In this document: positions 25,191 to 38,085 of the stretch, one piece after another | How the letters are laid out: the number at the start of each line of letters is the position of its first letter | How positions within the stretch are numbered: the stretch's first letter is position 1 | From: Minwuia thermotolerans | Lineage (GTDB): Bacteria; Pseudomonadota; Alphaproteobacteria; Minwuiales; Minwuiaceae | DNA length: 64,000 nucleotides | Assembly: GCF_002924445.1 (NCBI RefSeq) | Contig: NZ_PIGG01000014.1 | Span: forward strand, 110,680 to 174,679 | Reading direction: 5' to 3' | Made by a program: the position numbers and the translations under genes | The notes under the pieces: model-generated | The model's database searches: none | The model's input: only the letters and a program-made list of their open reading frames with translations | Told to the model about the DNA's origin: nothing

Positions 25191-26651
25191 TTGACTTTCG
25201 AGGCGGACAGGATTTCCGAGGACATCGACGACGCGCCGGCCATGGACGACAGCGAAGCGCTGCATCTGCTTTGGCAGCGCGTCGGAGGGCGCGTTCGCAA
25301 GGCTGTCGGGGACGCCGCCTTCAAGAGCTGGCTGGCGCCTCTGCGCCCCGTGGCGCTGCACGATGACCGCGCCGTACTGCTCGCTTCGACCGCGTTCTTG
25401 AAAGATTGGGTGAGGAACAACTACCAACAGTTGTTGCTGCGCGAATTCCAGCGTGACGTGCCGCACATCCGCGAGATCGCCATCCATGTCGGCCTGGAAG
25501 CTGCTGGCCGCGGGACGGCGAAGGAGGGCGTGACCGCCGGAGAGGCCGGCAGCGACGAAGCCGAGGCTGCGGCCGCCCCCGCGCGGGCGGCCGAACCGGC
25601 GCGCGAAGACACGGCCGTGGAGGGGCTGACCGGCCTTCTGGACGCCGCCCTGACCTTCGACAACTTCGTCGTCGGCAAGGCCAACGAACTGGCCTACGCC
25701 GCGGCGCGGCGGGTCGCGGATTCCGACGACGTGGCCTTCAACCCGCTGTTCCTCTATTCCGGCGTCGGCCTGGGCAAGACCCACCTGATGCAGGCCATCG
25801 CCTGGCACATCGTGCGCGCCAAGCCCGGACGCCGGGTGATGTACCTGTCGGCCGAGAAGTTCATGTACCAGTTCATCCGCGCGGTCCGCTTCAAGGACAC
25901 CATGGCGTTCAAGGAGCAGTTCCGCTCCGTCGACGTGCTGATGATCGACGACCTGCAGTTCTTCACCGACAAGAACTCCACCCAGGAGGAATTCTTTCAC
26001 ACCTTCAACGAGCTGGTGGACCGCAAGCACCAGGTCGTGATCTCCGCCGACCGTTCGCCCTCCGACCTGGACGGCATGGAGGAGCGCGTGCGCTCCCGGC
26101 TGGGCTGGGGACTGGTGGCCGATATCCACCCCACCGACTTCGAGCTCCGCGTCGGCATCCTGGAGCAGAAACTGGCGATGAACGCCGACGTCCATGTTCC
26201 CGAGGATGTGCTGCAGTTCCTGGCGCACAGGATCACCTCCAACGTGCGGGAACTGGAAGGCGCACTGAAGCGGGTCATCGCCCATCACGAGCTGATGGGC
26301 CGGGAAATCACGCTGGACCTCGCCCGCGACGTCCTGGCCGATCTGCTGCGCGCCAATTCGCGCAAGATCACCATCGACGAAATCCAGAAGAAGGTGGCCG
26401 AGCACTTCTCCATCAAGATCACCGAGATGTCGTCCAGCCGCCGCGCCCGCGCCGTCGCCCGGCCGCGCCAGGTCGCCATGTATCTCTCCAAGAAGCTGAC
26501 CACGCGCAGCCTGCCCGACATCGGCAGGCGCTTCGGCAACCGCGATCATACGACGGTGTTGCACGGGGTGCGGAAGATCGAGGAACTCATCCAGAGCGAC
26601 TCCAGCCTGGCCGAGGACGTGCGCCTGCTGGAGGCCGCACTTTCCAACTGA
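25191..26651 (+). CDS. dnaA: Chromosomal replication initiator protein DnaA
   Basis: The protein has 486 residues. Domain I is LLWQRVGGRVRKAVG to about residue 100. An Ala/Glu-rich linker runs to about 150. Next is the AAA+ domain with Walker A GVGLGKT (191-197) and Walker B MIDDLQF. Domain IV carries the DNA-binding signature ending NRDHTTVLHG. DnaA melts the origin and loads the helicase; it also regulates transcription. I choose TTG 25191 because GGGAG lies 7 bases upstream. ATG 25242 is the alternative but has no good ribosome site. A rare start codon may help keep DnaA low. Confidence 0.95.
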   Translation: MTFEADRISEDIDDAPAMDDSEALHLLWQRVGGRVRKAVGDAAFKSWLAPLRPVALHDDRAVLLASTAFLKDWVRNNYQQLLLREFQRDVPHIREIAIHVGLEAAGRGTAKEGVTAGEAGSDEAEAAAAPARAAEPAREDTAVEGLTGLLDAALTFDNFVVGKANELAYAAARRVADSDDVAFNPLFLYSGVGLGKTHLMQAIAWHIVRAKPGRRVMYLSAEKFMYQFIRAVRFKDTMAFKEQFRSVDVLMIDDLQFFTDKNSTQEEFFHTFNELVDRKHQVVISADRSPSDLDGMEERVRSRLGWGLVADIHPTDFELRVGILEQKLAMNADVHVPEDVLQFLAHRITSNVRELEGALKRVIAHHELMGREITLDLARDVLADLLRANSRKITIDEIQKKVAEHFSIKITEMSSSRRARAVARPRQVAMYLSKKLTTRSLPDIGRRFGNRDHTTVLHGVRKIEELIQSDSSLAEDVRLLEAALSN

Positions 26652-26704
26652 GCGGGCAGGCCGCGGACCGGCCCCGCCGCAGGCCGGTAAAATCCATGGA
26701 ATCG

Positions 26705-26734
26705 TTGGCGAATCGTGACGCCAGCGTGCTATAG
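26705..26734 (+). promoter_or_regulatory. Possible promoter upstream of dnaN
   Basis: TTGGCG (26705-26710) and CTATAG (26729-26734) are 18 bases apart in the gap between dnaA and dnaN. A 7-base inverted repeat ACCGGCC/GGCCGGT (26667-26688) precedes it without a T tract. Evidence is modest, but a separate dnaN-recF-gyrB transcript would be normal. Confidence 0.35.
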
Positions 26735-26800
26735 AGAACTGCTCTGGCGGCTGCCGGCCGTCAGGTTCCCGTTCGAACCAGTTCTGGCAAGACATTACCG

Positions 26801-27913
26801 ATGAAACTGACCATTGAACGCGCCGCTCTCCTGTCCACGCTGGGCCATGTGCAGAGCGTGGTGGAACGGCGCAATACCATCCCGATCCTGAGCCACGTGC
26901 AGATCGAGGCGGGCTCGGACGCGGTCAGGTTTCGCGCCACCGACCTGGAGCTTGCCATCGTCGAGGAGAACGACGCCAGGGTCGACACGCCCGGCACCGC
27001 GACGGCGCCGGCGCACACGCTCTACGATATCGTGCGCAAGCTGCCTGACGGCGCGGACGTGGAACTGAGTCTGGATCAGGAACGCCGCCGCCTGGTGCTG
27101 CAGTCAGGCCGTTCCCGCTTCGCGCTGGCCTGCCTGCCGAACGAGGACTTCCCGACGTTCGAGGATGACGAGCTGCCGCACAGCTTTCACATGGCGGCCG
27201 AGGAACTGCGCACCCTGGTCGAGCGCACGCGGTTTGCGATTTCCACCGAGGAAACCCGCTACTATCTGAACGGCGTCTACATGCACGCCAGCGATGACGG
27301 CAAGAAGCTGCGCGCCGTCGCCACGGACGGTCACAGGCTGGCGCGCTTCGAGATCGACGCCCCGGCGGGCGCGGAGGCCCTGCCGGGCGTCATCGTGCCC
27401 CGCAAGGCGATCGCCGAGATCCACCGGCTGCTGGGCGACACCGACAAGGACGTCGCCATTTCCGTCAGCGAGACCAAGATCCGCTTCGCGCTGGGCCGGT
27501 CGGTGCTGACGTCGAAACTGATCGATGGCTCCTTCCCCGACTATGAGCGGGTGATCCCGTCCAACAACGAACGCCGCCTGGAGGTCGACGCGAAGATCTT
27601 CACCAGCGCGGTGGACCGGGTCTCCACCATCTCGACCGAGAAATCGCGGGCGGTGAAACTCTCCATGGACAGCGAGCGGCTGGTGCTGTCGGCCAACAGC
27701 CCCGACGCCGGCAGCGCCTCCGAGGAGATCGCCGTCAGCTACGATGCGCCGGCCATGGAGATCGGCTTCAACTCGCGCTATCTGATGGAGATCGCGTCGC
27801 AGATCGACGGCGAGAGCGCGCTTTTCGAGCTTTCCGACGCCGCGGCGCCCACCATCATCCGCGATCCGCAGGATGCTTCGGCGCTCTACGTCCTGATGCC
27901 GATGCGGGTCTGA
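26801..27913 (+). CDS. dnaN: DNA polymerase III subunit beta (sliding clamp)
   Basis: The protein has 370 residues, full length for the beta clamp. It opens MKLTIERAALLSTLGHVQSVVE and has TIPILSHVQIE, the FALACLPNEDFPTF segment, ATDGHRLA, and the C-terminal YVLMPMRV that helps form the partner-binding pocket. The clamp holds DNA polymerase III on DNA. It lies 149 bases after dnaA and 10 before recF. Confidence 0.96.
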   Translation: MKLTIERAALLSTLGHVQSVVERRNTIPILSHVQIEAGSDAVRFRATDLELAIVEENDARVDTPGTATAPAHTLYDIVRKLPDGADVELSLDQERRRLVLQSGRSRFALACLPNEDFPTFEDDELPHSFHMAAEELRTLVERTRFAISTEETRYYLNGVYMHASDDGKKLRAVATDGHRLARFEIDAPAGAEALPGVIVPRKAIAEIHRLLGDTDKDVAISVSETKIRFALGRSVLTSKLIDGSFPDYERVIPSNNERRLEVDAKIFTSAVDRVSTISTEKSRAVKLSMDSERLVLSANSPDAGSASEEIAVSYDAPAMEIGFNSRYLMEIASQIDGESALFELSDAAAPTIIRDPQDASALYVLMPMRV

Positions 27914-27923
27914 GCCGGCGGCG

Positions 27924-31515
<3,592 letters not shown>

Positions 31516-31616
31516 GCGGGGTCCGAGCGAAATTGAGGCGGCAGCGCAGCGCCCGGTTCCGGCCAGGCCGGGCATTTGCCACACCCACGCCACGGCGGAT
31601 GTGAAATGAAGCGCGC

Positions 31617-33566
31617 ATGTTTCGCTGGATCCTGAAGTGGGGCGGCCTGGCAGGCGTTGGCGCCCTGGCGGTGCTGCTCGTCCTGCTGCTGCACGACCTC
31701 CCCGCGCCGAAGGAGCCCATCACCGGCGGCACTGTCGCCGTGCTCGACCGCGACGGCGGGGAACTGGCCGTGTACGGCGCGCCCGGCAGCCGCGCGGTGC
31801 CGCTGGAACGCCTGCCGGAACACCTGATAGACGCCGTCATCGCCATCGAGGACAGGCGCTTCCACAGCCATTTCGGTCTCGACCCGCTGGGCATCGCCCG
31901 GGCGCTGTGGACCAACGTCACCTCGGGGCGCGTCGTCCAGGGCGGCAGCACGATCACCCAGCAGCTCGCCAAGAACCTCTATCTCGAGTCCGACCGGACC
32001 CTGAAGCGCAAGGCGCAGGAGGCGGTGCTGGCGCTGCTGCTGGAGGCGCGCTTCAGCAAGGACCGCATCCTGGAACTCTATCTCAACCGGGTCTATCTGG
32101 GCGCCGGCACCTATGGCGTCGAGGCGGCGGCGCAGCGCTATTTCGCCAAGCCGGCAGCCCGGCTGACGCTGCGCGAGTCGGCGCTGATCGCCGGTCTGCT
32201 GAAGGCGCCAAGCCGCTATGACCCGACCCGCAACCCCAGCGGGTCCGCCGAGCGCATGCGCCTGGTCGTGGAATCCATGGTCGACGCCGGACGGCTGTCT
32301 GAGGAAGAGGCGAAGGCCGTGCTCCAGTCCCCGCCCGTCCCGGTGGCCCGGCCGCGCCAGGACAACCTGCAATACGCGACCGACTGGGCGCGCGAACAGG
32401 TCGCCCTGCTGGCCGGCGACTGGTCGGGCGACATCAAGGTCTGGACCACCATCGACCGGCGCATCCAGTCGGCGGCGGCAGACGCGCTGGCGCGGCACCT
32501 CGGCGGCGAGGGGCAGAAACGCAAGGCCGGCCAGGGCGCGGTGGTCGTGCTCGACCAGGACGGCGCCGTCCGCGCCATGGTGGGCGGCAAGGACTATGGC
32601 CGCAGCCAGTACAACCGCGCCGTCCGTGCGCGGCGGCAGCCCGGTTCGGCCTTCAAGCCCTTCGTCTATCTGGCGGCGCTGGAGAACGGCTGGTCGCCGA
32701 ACGACGTCATCGAGGATTCACCCGTCGCCGTCGGCGACTGGCGGCCGCAGAACTACGGCGACAGGTATCTCGGCCGCGTGACGCTGACCGAGGCGCTGGC
32801 GCGTTCGGCGAATACCGCCTCGGTGCGCCTGTCGGAGTCCATCGGACGCGACAAGGGCATCGAGATGGCCCATCGGCTCGGCATCAACTCCGACATCCCG
32901 GACCATCCTTCGGTCGTCCTGGGCACGGCGGAGGTCAACGTGCTGGAACTCGCCGCCGCCTATGCGCCGATCGGCAATGGCGGCCAGGGCGTGCTGCCGC
33001 ACATCGTGCTCCGCATCGAGGACGAGAACGGCCAGGTGCTGATGCGGCGCAGGGGCGGCGGCCCGGGTCGTGTGCTGGCGGCACGGGACGCGGCCCGGAT
33101 GGCGGCGATGCTGCAGGCGGTGATGACCTATGGCAGCGGCCAGGGCGCCAGGATCGACCGGCCGGCAGGCGGCAAGACGGGCACCACCCAGGACAACCGC
33201 GACGCCTGGTTCGTCGGCATCACCGCCGACATGACCGCCGCCGTCTGGGTCGGCAACGACAACAACGCGCCCATGCAGAGCGTCACGGGCAGCGGCCTGC
33301 CGGCCAGGATCTGGCGCGACGTCATGCTGGCCGCCCACCGGGGCATGCCGGCCCGGCCCCTGCCCGAAGCGCCGGGCGTACTGGCGACGCTGCGGGACAC
33401 GGTCGACCCGCCGGCGCGCGCGGACGACGAGGCCGGCGGTCTCTGGGGCCGCATACGGGACTTCCTGGATGGCCGCGCCGGCGGCAGGGAGCGCGGCAGC
33501 GGCAACACGGGAAACCGGGAGGAAAGCTATCCGGGGGCCGACTACGAGGTCCAGTCGTCCCCCTGA
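31617..33566 (+). CDS. Class A penicillin-binding protein (PBP1-type)
   Basis: The protein has 649 residues with one N-terminal membrane helix (about 8-25). The glycosyltransferase-51 domain shows EDRRFHSHFGLD, GGSTITQQLAKN and RILELYLNRVYLG. The transpeptidase domain has the SxxK motif in GSAFKPF (near 345), SxN in RSANTAS, and GKTGTTQDN (near 520). It polymerises and cross-links peptidoglycan on the periplasmic side. A low-complexity Gly/Arg tail ends the protein. It follows gyrB by about 100 bases. A start at ATG 31606 is out of frame. Confidence 0.92.
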   Translation: MFRWILKWGGLAGVGALAVLLVLLLHDLPAPKEPITGGTVAVLDRDGGELAVYGAPGSRAVPLERLPEHLIDAVIAIEDRRFHSHFGLDPLGIARALWTNVTSGRVVQGGSTITQQLAKNLYLESDRTLKRKAQEAVLALLLEARFSKDRILELYLNRVYLGAGTYGVEAAAQRYFAKPAARLTLRESALIAGLLKAPSRYDPTRNPSGSAERMRLVVESMVDAGRLSEEEAKAVLQSPPVPVARPRQDNLQYATDWAREQVALLAGDWSGDIKVWTTIDRRIQSAAADALARHLGGEGQKRKAGQGAVVVLDQDGAVRAMVGGKDYGRSQYNRAVRARRQPGSAFKPFVYLAALENGWSPNDVIEDSPVAVGDWRPQNYGDRYLGRVTLTEALARSANTASVRLSESIGRDKGIEMAHRLGINSDIPDHPSVVLGTAEVNVLELAAAYAPIGNGGQGVLPHIVLRIEDENGQVLMRRRGGGPGRVLAARDAARMAAMLQAVMTYGSGQGARIDRPAGGKTGTTQDNRDAWFVGITADMTAAVWVGNDNNAPMQSVTGSGLPARIWRDVMLAAHRGMPARPLPEAPGVLATLRDTVDPPARADDEAGGLWGRIRDFLDGRAGGRERGSGNTGNREESYPGADYEVQSSP

Positions 33567-33613
33567 GCGTTCAACGCCCCCGTTCCGCGCGGTTCAGCAG
33601 GCGCGCCGTCGGC

Positions 33614-34474
33614 TCAGGGCCGCAGATGCTCGACGAACCAGTCGCGGGCGGCGCCGGCGGCCTGATCGATATGGCTGAGATAGGGGTCGTAATGGCGGCA
33701 GTCGAGCCGGACGAGCTTCTTCGGCTCGCCGGCCAGTTCGTAGGTCTCGATCTGCCCTTCGACCGGCGTCTGGGTGTCGCGGGCGGCGACGATCATCATC
33801 AGCGGCGTCGGTGCGACACGGGCGGCGAACTGGTGCGGCTCGTATTCCCGGATCATCTCCAGGCTGCGAAGCGTCAGCTTGTTGGGATACCTGCCTTCCT
33901 TGTCCGAGGCCTTCGCCCATTCCTCGGTTTCAGAGCCCTCCATGGCGGCGGGAACGGTTTCAGGGGCGCTCCCGGCGTAACGCGCCTCGCGGTCCTTCGT
34001 CATCCGTTCCAGCGTGCGGGCCCGCGCCTTCTCCGGCACCCAGGCCTCGAAGGTGCGTGCGCCGTGGGTGAAGGGAACCTGGGAGACGACGCACTTCACC
34101 CGCCGGTCGAGGGCGCCGACGGTCAGCACGTGCCCGCCCGAATAGCTGGTGCCCCAGATGCCCAGACGCTCGGGATCGATGCCGTCCAGCGTCCGGGCGA
34201 AACTGATGGCGTCGCGCATGTCGCGGACCTGCGCCCAGGGATCGGCCTCGCAGGCGGGCTCGCCGCCCGAGTCCCCGAAACAGCGATGGTCGTAGCAGAG
34301 CACGGCCAGCCCCGCCTGCTGGAACACACGCGCCACGTCGTCCAGGTTCATGCGCCGGATCGCCGAGAGCCCGTGGCTCATGACGACGACCGGCGCGCCG
34401 GCCGCCGCCGGATAGAACCAGGCGGCGAGATCGACGCCGTTGGCCCGGAATGAGATGTCCTGTCGTTCCGCCAT
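33614..34474 (-). CDS. Alpha/beta hydrolase
   Basis: The protein has 286 residues. The nucleophile elbow is GTSYSGG near residue 108. VVVMSHGLSAIRR (near 32) forms the oxyanion region. Catalytic Asp and His probably lie in AARDTQT and SHIDQAA. It resembles dienelactone-hydrolase/esterase-like enzymes of unknown substrate. Start ATG 34474 is preceded by GGCGGAG; the frame extends 10 codons further but without a better site. It is convergent with the penicillin-binding protein gene, 47 bases apart. Confidence 0.8.
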   Translation of the reverse strand: MAERQDISFRANGVDLAAWFYPAAAGAPVVVMSHGLSAIRRMNLDDVARVFQQAGLAVLCYDHRCFGDSGGEPACEADPWAQVRDMRDAISFARTLDGIDPERLGIWGTSYSGGHVLTVGALDRRVKCVVSQVPFTHGARTFEAWVPEKARARTLERMTKDREARYAGSAPETVPAAMEGSETEEWAKASDKEGRYPNKLTLRSLEMIREYEPHQFAARVAPTPLMMIVAARDTQTPVEGQIETYELAGEPKKLVRLDCRHYDPYLSHIDQAAGAARDWFVEHLRP

Positions 34475-34571
34475 TCTCCGCCTCCCCTCGGTGATGGTCA
34501 CCACGCCATTCTAGGCGAATGGCCGCGACCCTCAACCGAGGACATCAACATGGCAGGGCGGCGGGAAACCG

Positions 34572-36296
34572 TCAGGCCGCGGCGGCCTGGCGCTTCTTCT
34601 CCTCCTCCTCGTAGAGCTCCTTCTTGGAGAGCTTGCCGACGAGGGTCTTGGGCAGTTCGGCGCGGATTTCCATGTCGGAGATCATCTCGTGCTTGCCGAG
34701 CTTGTCCTTCAGGAAGTCCTTGAGTTCCTCGAGGGTGAAGCCGGAAGCGCCTTTCTTCAGCTTGATGAAGGCCTTGGGCGACTGGCCGCGGTATTCGTCG
34801 TGGATACCGATGACCGACACCTCCTCGACCGAGGGGTGCTGATAGATGGCTTCCTCGATATTGCGCGGATAGACGTTGAATCCGCCGCACAGGATCATGT
34901 CCTTGGTGCGGTCGACAATGAAGAGATAGCCGTCCTCGTCCATGTAGCCCACGTCGCCGGTGCGGAAGAAGCCGTCCTCGGTGAATGCCGTGGCGTTCTC
35001 CTCGGGCTTGTTCCAGTAGCCCTTCATGACATTGGCGCCCTTGATGCAGATCTCGCCGCGCTCGCCCATGGGCAGGGTCTTCGCCGGGTCGTCCACGTCG
35101 ACGAACTTGAGCTCGATGCCGGGCATGGGAATGCCGCAGGAGCCGGGCTTGGCCTTGCCCTCCATCGGCGTGGAGACGCCGGCAGGGCTGGTCTCGGTCA
35201 TGCCCCAGCCCTCGGCCAGCTTGCAGCCCGTCAGCTTCTCGAACTTCTGCGCCACCTCGACCGGCAGCGGCGCGCCGCCGGAGGCGCAGAACTTCAGCGA
35301 GGAAAGATCCATCTTCTCGATGCCGGGATAGTTCACGATGGCGTTGAACATGGTCGGCACGCCCGGGAACATGGTCGGATCTTTGGCCTCCAGATCCTTG
35401 ATCACCGCTTCCAGCTCGAAGCGCGGATGCAGGATGATCTCGGCACCGAAGCGCATGGCCAGCAGCATGTTGATCTGCAGAGCGTAGATGTGGAACAGCG
35501 GCAGCACGGCCAGGATGCGCTCCCGGCCTTCCTCCAGCGCGCTCTCGCCCGCCGAATTGTTGGTCACGTACATACTGGTGGCCGCGGTCAGGTTGGCGTG
35601 GGTCAGCATCGCGCCCTTGGGCAGGCCGGTGGTGCCGCCGGTGTACTGGAGCACCGCCACTGTCTCGTCCAGATTCGTCACCTGGTGAGGGGCGAAACGG
35701 CCATCATTGGCGATCAGCTTCTTGAACGTCAGATGCCGTTCGTCGGACGGCACCTTGGCGATCTCCTTGCCCTTGGCGAGCGGAAACAGCCAGTTCTTCG
35801 GCCAGGGGAGCACATCGGTCAGGCTGCCGGTGACGATCTTCTTGAGCCGGGTGCGACCCAGCATCTTGGCCATCTGCGGGTAGAGCGCGACCAGATCAAG
35901 CGTGACCATGATGTCGGTCTGGCTGTCCTCGATCTTGTGTTCCAGTTCCTTCTCGGCGTCGAGCGGCGAGTAGTTCACCACCGTGCCGCCGGCCTTCAGG
36001 ATGCCGTAGAAGCTGACGACGTAATGCGGGGTATTCGGCAGAAAGAGACCGACATGCACGCCGGGCCCGACGCCCAGCGCCTGGAACCCCTTCGCGGCCC
36101 GGTCAACCATATCGGACAGCTCGGCGTAAGTGGTCTTCTTGCCCATGAAATCGAGGGCGTTGCCGTCGGGCCAGGCCTTCACCGCGTCATCAAGGATCTG
36201 ATAGACGGGAAAGGTCGCGATCGGCGCGTCCCACTGAACGCCCGCCGGATAGGATTTGAGCCACGGATGCTCGGCCAAAACGGTCCTCCCAATCAT
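34572..36296 (-). CDS. Long-chain fatty-acid-CoA ligase
   Basis: The protein has 574 residues of the ANL superfamily. The P-loop is YTGGTTGLPKGAMLTHAN near 220. Further motifs are GWGMTETSP, then FFRTGDVGYMDEDGYLFIVDR near 445, and the C-terminal domain with SPKAFIKLKKG, where a conserved Lys completes catalysis. It makes acyl-AMP then acyl-CoA. Length and motifs match FadD. The tail is Lys/Glu-rich. I place the start at ATG 36296; the open frame above it is Pro/Ala-rich and not family-like. Confidence 0.88.
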   Translation of the reverse strand: MIGRTVLAEHPWLKSYPAGVQWDAPIATFPVYQILDDAVKAWPDGNALDFMGKKTTYAELSDMVDRAAKGFQALGVGPGVHVGLFLPNTPHYVVSFYGILKAGGTVVNYSPLDAEKELEHKIEDSQTDIMVTLDLVALYPQMAKMLGRTRLKKIVTGSLTDVLPWPKNWLFPLAKGKEIAKVPSDERHLTFKKLIANDGRFAPHQVTNLDETVAVLQYTGGTTGLPKGAMLTHANLTAATSMYVTNNSAGESALEEGRERILAVLPLFHIYALQINMLLAMRFGAEIILHPRFELEAVIKDLEAKDPTMFPGVPTMFNAIVNYPGIEKMDLSSLKFCASGGAPLPVEVAQKFEKLTGCKLAEGWGMTETSPAGVSTPMEGKAKPGSCGIPMPGIELKFVDVDDPAKTLPMGERGEICIKGANVMKGYWNKPEENATAFTEDGFFRTGDVGYMDEDGYLFIVDRTKDMILCGGFNVYPRNIEEAIYQHPSVEEVSVIGIHDEYRGQSPKAFIKLKKGASGFTLEELKDFLKDKLGKHEMISDMEIRAELPKTLVGKLSKKELYEEEEKKRQAAAA

Positions 36297-36447
36297 GTCG
36301 CCGCCGCCTGCGCCCTGGACGGCAGGCGCTCGAATGAATTGCGCACTCCATACAGTGTGCGCCAGAACGTCGCAACACGCAAAGGCGGCGCAGCACGCCG
36401 GCGGGAACGGCCCGGCGGGCCGGCGGGGGAACTGGCGAGGGGGGGGG

Positions 36448-36924
36448 TCAGGCGCTCTCGTGAAGGGCGGCGGCTGCCGGTGCGGCGCGGCGGGGGAAGA
36501 AGCAGCGCCAGGTGCGGGCCAGCGCCAGTGCCGCAGGAAATACCGCCGCCGTATTGAAGGCGACATTGGCCTCATAGCCCATGGACCACGAGCAGATGTT
36601 GTCGATGACATACCAGAGGGCGATGGTGCCGGCGACCAGGACAAAGGCCCAGGGTTCGCCGCGCCGGAAAGGGCCGTTGACGACCATGGCCAGCGCCATG
36701 AGCCAGGCCAGCATGATGCAGCCGGTCATCGCGAAGGCAAAGTGGGCATAGCGCATCGCCTCGGGACCGAGTTCGGGCGGCGGGACCGTGACCCCGTAGA
36801 ACATGGGCAGGAACAGAAGCTGCATCGTCGAGGGCAGCAGAACCAGACCGGCCGCGAACAGCGCGGTCGCGCCGATCGTCGCATTGAGCACATGTCGCCA
36901 GAGCGCCGGAACTTGGTCGGTCAT
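36448..36924 (-). CDS. Small four-helix membrane protein
   Basis: The protein has 158 residues and four hydrophobic segments (about 15-40, 60-85, 92-112, 120-140), with basic residues between the second and third. No family is recognised. ATG 36924 has GGGAG 9 bases upstream, better than the GTG six codons earlier. It stands alone between the acyl-CoA ligase and the CmcJ-like oxygenase, same strand. Confidence 0.6.
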   Translation of the reverse strand: MTDQVPALWRHVLNATIGATALFAAGLVLLPSTMQLLFLPMFYGVTVPPPELGPEAMRYAHFAFAMTGCIMLAWLMALAMVVNGPFRRGEPWAFVLVAGTIALWYVIDNICSWSMGYEANVAFNTAAVFPAALALARTWRCFFPRRAAPAAAALHESA

Positions 36925-37019
36925 GAAGATGGTCTCCCGCACGGGGTCGAACCGTCAGCAGACCACGACTTTCATAACGCCCGGTTAACGACGGCCCTGG
37001 GGGCCGGAGCTCTGGCGTG

Positions 37020-37865
37020 TCAGTCGCCGAAGAATAGGAAGGCCCGGACCTCGATGCTTTCCCGCGCCGGGGCGCCGGCTGGCGTTGCCGGATCGTCGAA
37101 AGCGGTGTGCGGCGTGAACCGCGAGCGCCCGTCGGTGGCCGAGTCGTAACTCTTCAGGAACAGCACCTCGTCGACGCTCATGTCCGGGAACCAGACCCAG
37201 CGATGGGCGGGATTGTGCGCAGTCTCGTAGATCTCGCCCACCCGGTCGTCATAGACGAGATCGGTCGGGATAAGATCATCGGGCGCCAGGCTGCCGGCTT
37301 CGGCCACGGCCAGCGGCGCGCGGTTCACCGGGCCCGTGATCGGACGCCAGACGTTCACCTCGGCAAAGCGGCCTGACAGCAGATCGTCCGCCTCGGCGCC
37401 GGCAAGCTGACGCACGCGCTCGGGTCCGGATTTCTCCGTGTAGTCCACATGGGCGCGGCGCACGGGCTCGCGCTTGCCCAGCTCCCGGCTGCGCGCACCG
37501 TCATCGATGCGGATGGTGTGATCGAAGATCAGCACCCGGCGGGCGCCCGTCTCCCGCTTCAGCAATGCCTCAAGCTCACGGTAGTAGACGTCCTCCACCT
37601 CGGCCTCGTCATAGAAGTTCCGCACCGCGCTCGGCGCCTCGCGCAGCGCGAAGCCGTCCCGGTCCAGATCGAAGCCGCCGGCCGCATGCCGGCCGTTGCG
37701 GATGGCGACCCGCACCGGCTGGTCCGGATGGGTCCGCTTCGACACGCCGCCGCCCATGGGCGGGATGAAGACCTTGTGGCGCCTGCCGTCGATCGGGGTA
37801 TAGACGATGTCCGCCTCGACGATGTCGCGGCTGGCGGCGACCTGCTTCAGCGCGGTATCCGGCAT
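37020..37865 (-). CDS. CmcJ/NvfI family oxidoreductase
   Basis: The protein has 281 residues. RRAHVDYTEKSG gives a His-x-Asp pair near 135-137, EVNVWRPI follows near 168, and PDMSVDEVLFLKSYDS with RFTPHTAF near 235-260. This fits the CmcJ/NvfI family, thought to be Fe(II)/2-oxoglutarate-type oxygenases. CmcJ acts in cephamycin 7-methoxylation, but most members have no known substrate. A strong GGAGGA precedes ATG 37865. It is divergent from phnM, 220 bases away. Confidence 0.75.
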   Translation of the reverse strand: MPDTALKQVAASRDIVEADIVYTPIDGRRHKVFIPPMGGGVSKRTHPDQPVRVAIRNGRHAAGGFDLDRDGFALREAPSAVRNFYDEAEVEDVYYRELEALLKRETGARRVLIFDHTIRIDDGARSRELGKREPVRRAHVDYTEKSGPERVRQLAGAEADDLLSGRFAEVNVWRPITGPVNRAPLAVAEAGSLAPDDLIPTDLVYDDRVGEIYETAHNPAHRWVWFPDMSVDEVLFLKSYDSATDGRSRFTPHTAFDDPATPAGAPARESIEVRAFLFFGD

Positions 37866-38085
37866 GTTGCTTGTTCCTCCGGGGCGTTTGTTCGCTGACC
37901 ACCAAGATTGTCCGGCGGGGCCGGCTTTTCCAGCGAGGAGTTCTCACCCGCCGGCCTAGCTTTGCTAGCGCGTAGGACGTGCCGGCGATGCAGGACCCGC
38001 CGCGCCCGGCCTGCGGAATGTCGGAGAAGCCTCGGGAAAATGTGACAATCTCCCTGTGGCACATGACGGCCGGGGGCGAAGCGGA

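Noticed and set aside
36437..36447. G run downstream of the small membrane protein as a phase-variable tract
   Set aside because: It lies outside the coding sequence, just after the stop codon, so slippage would not alter the protein.
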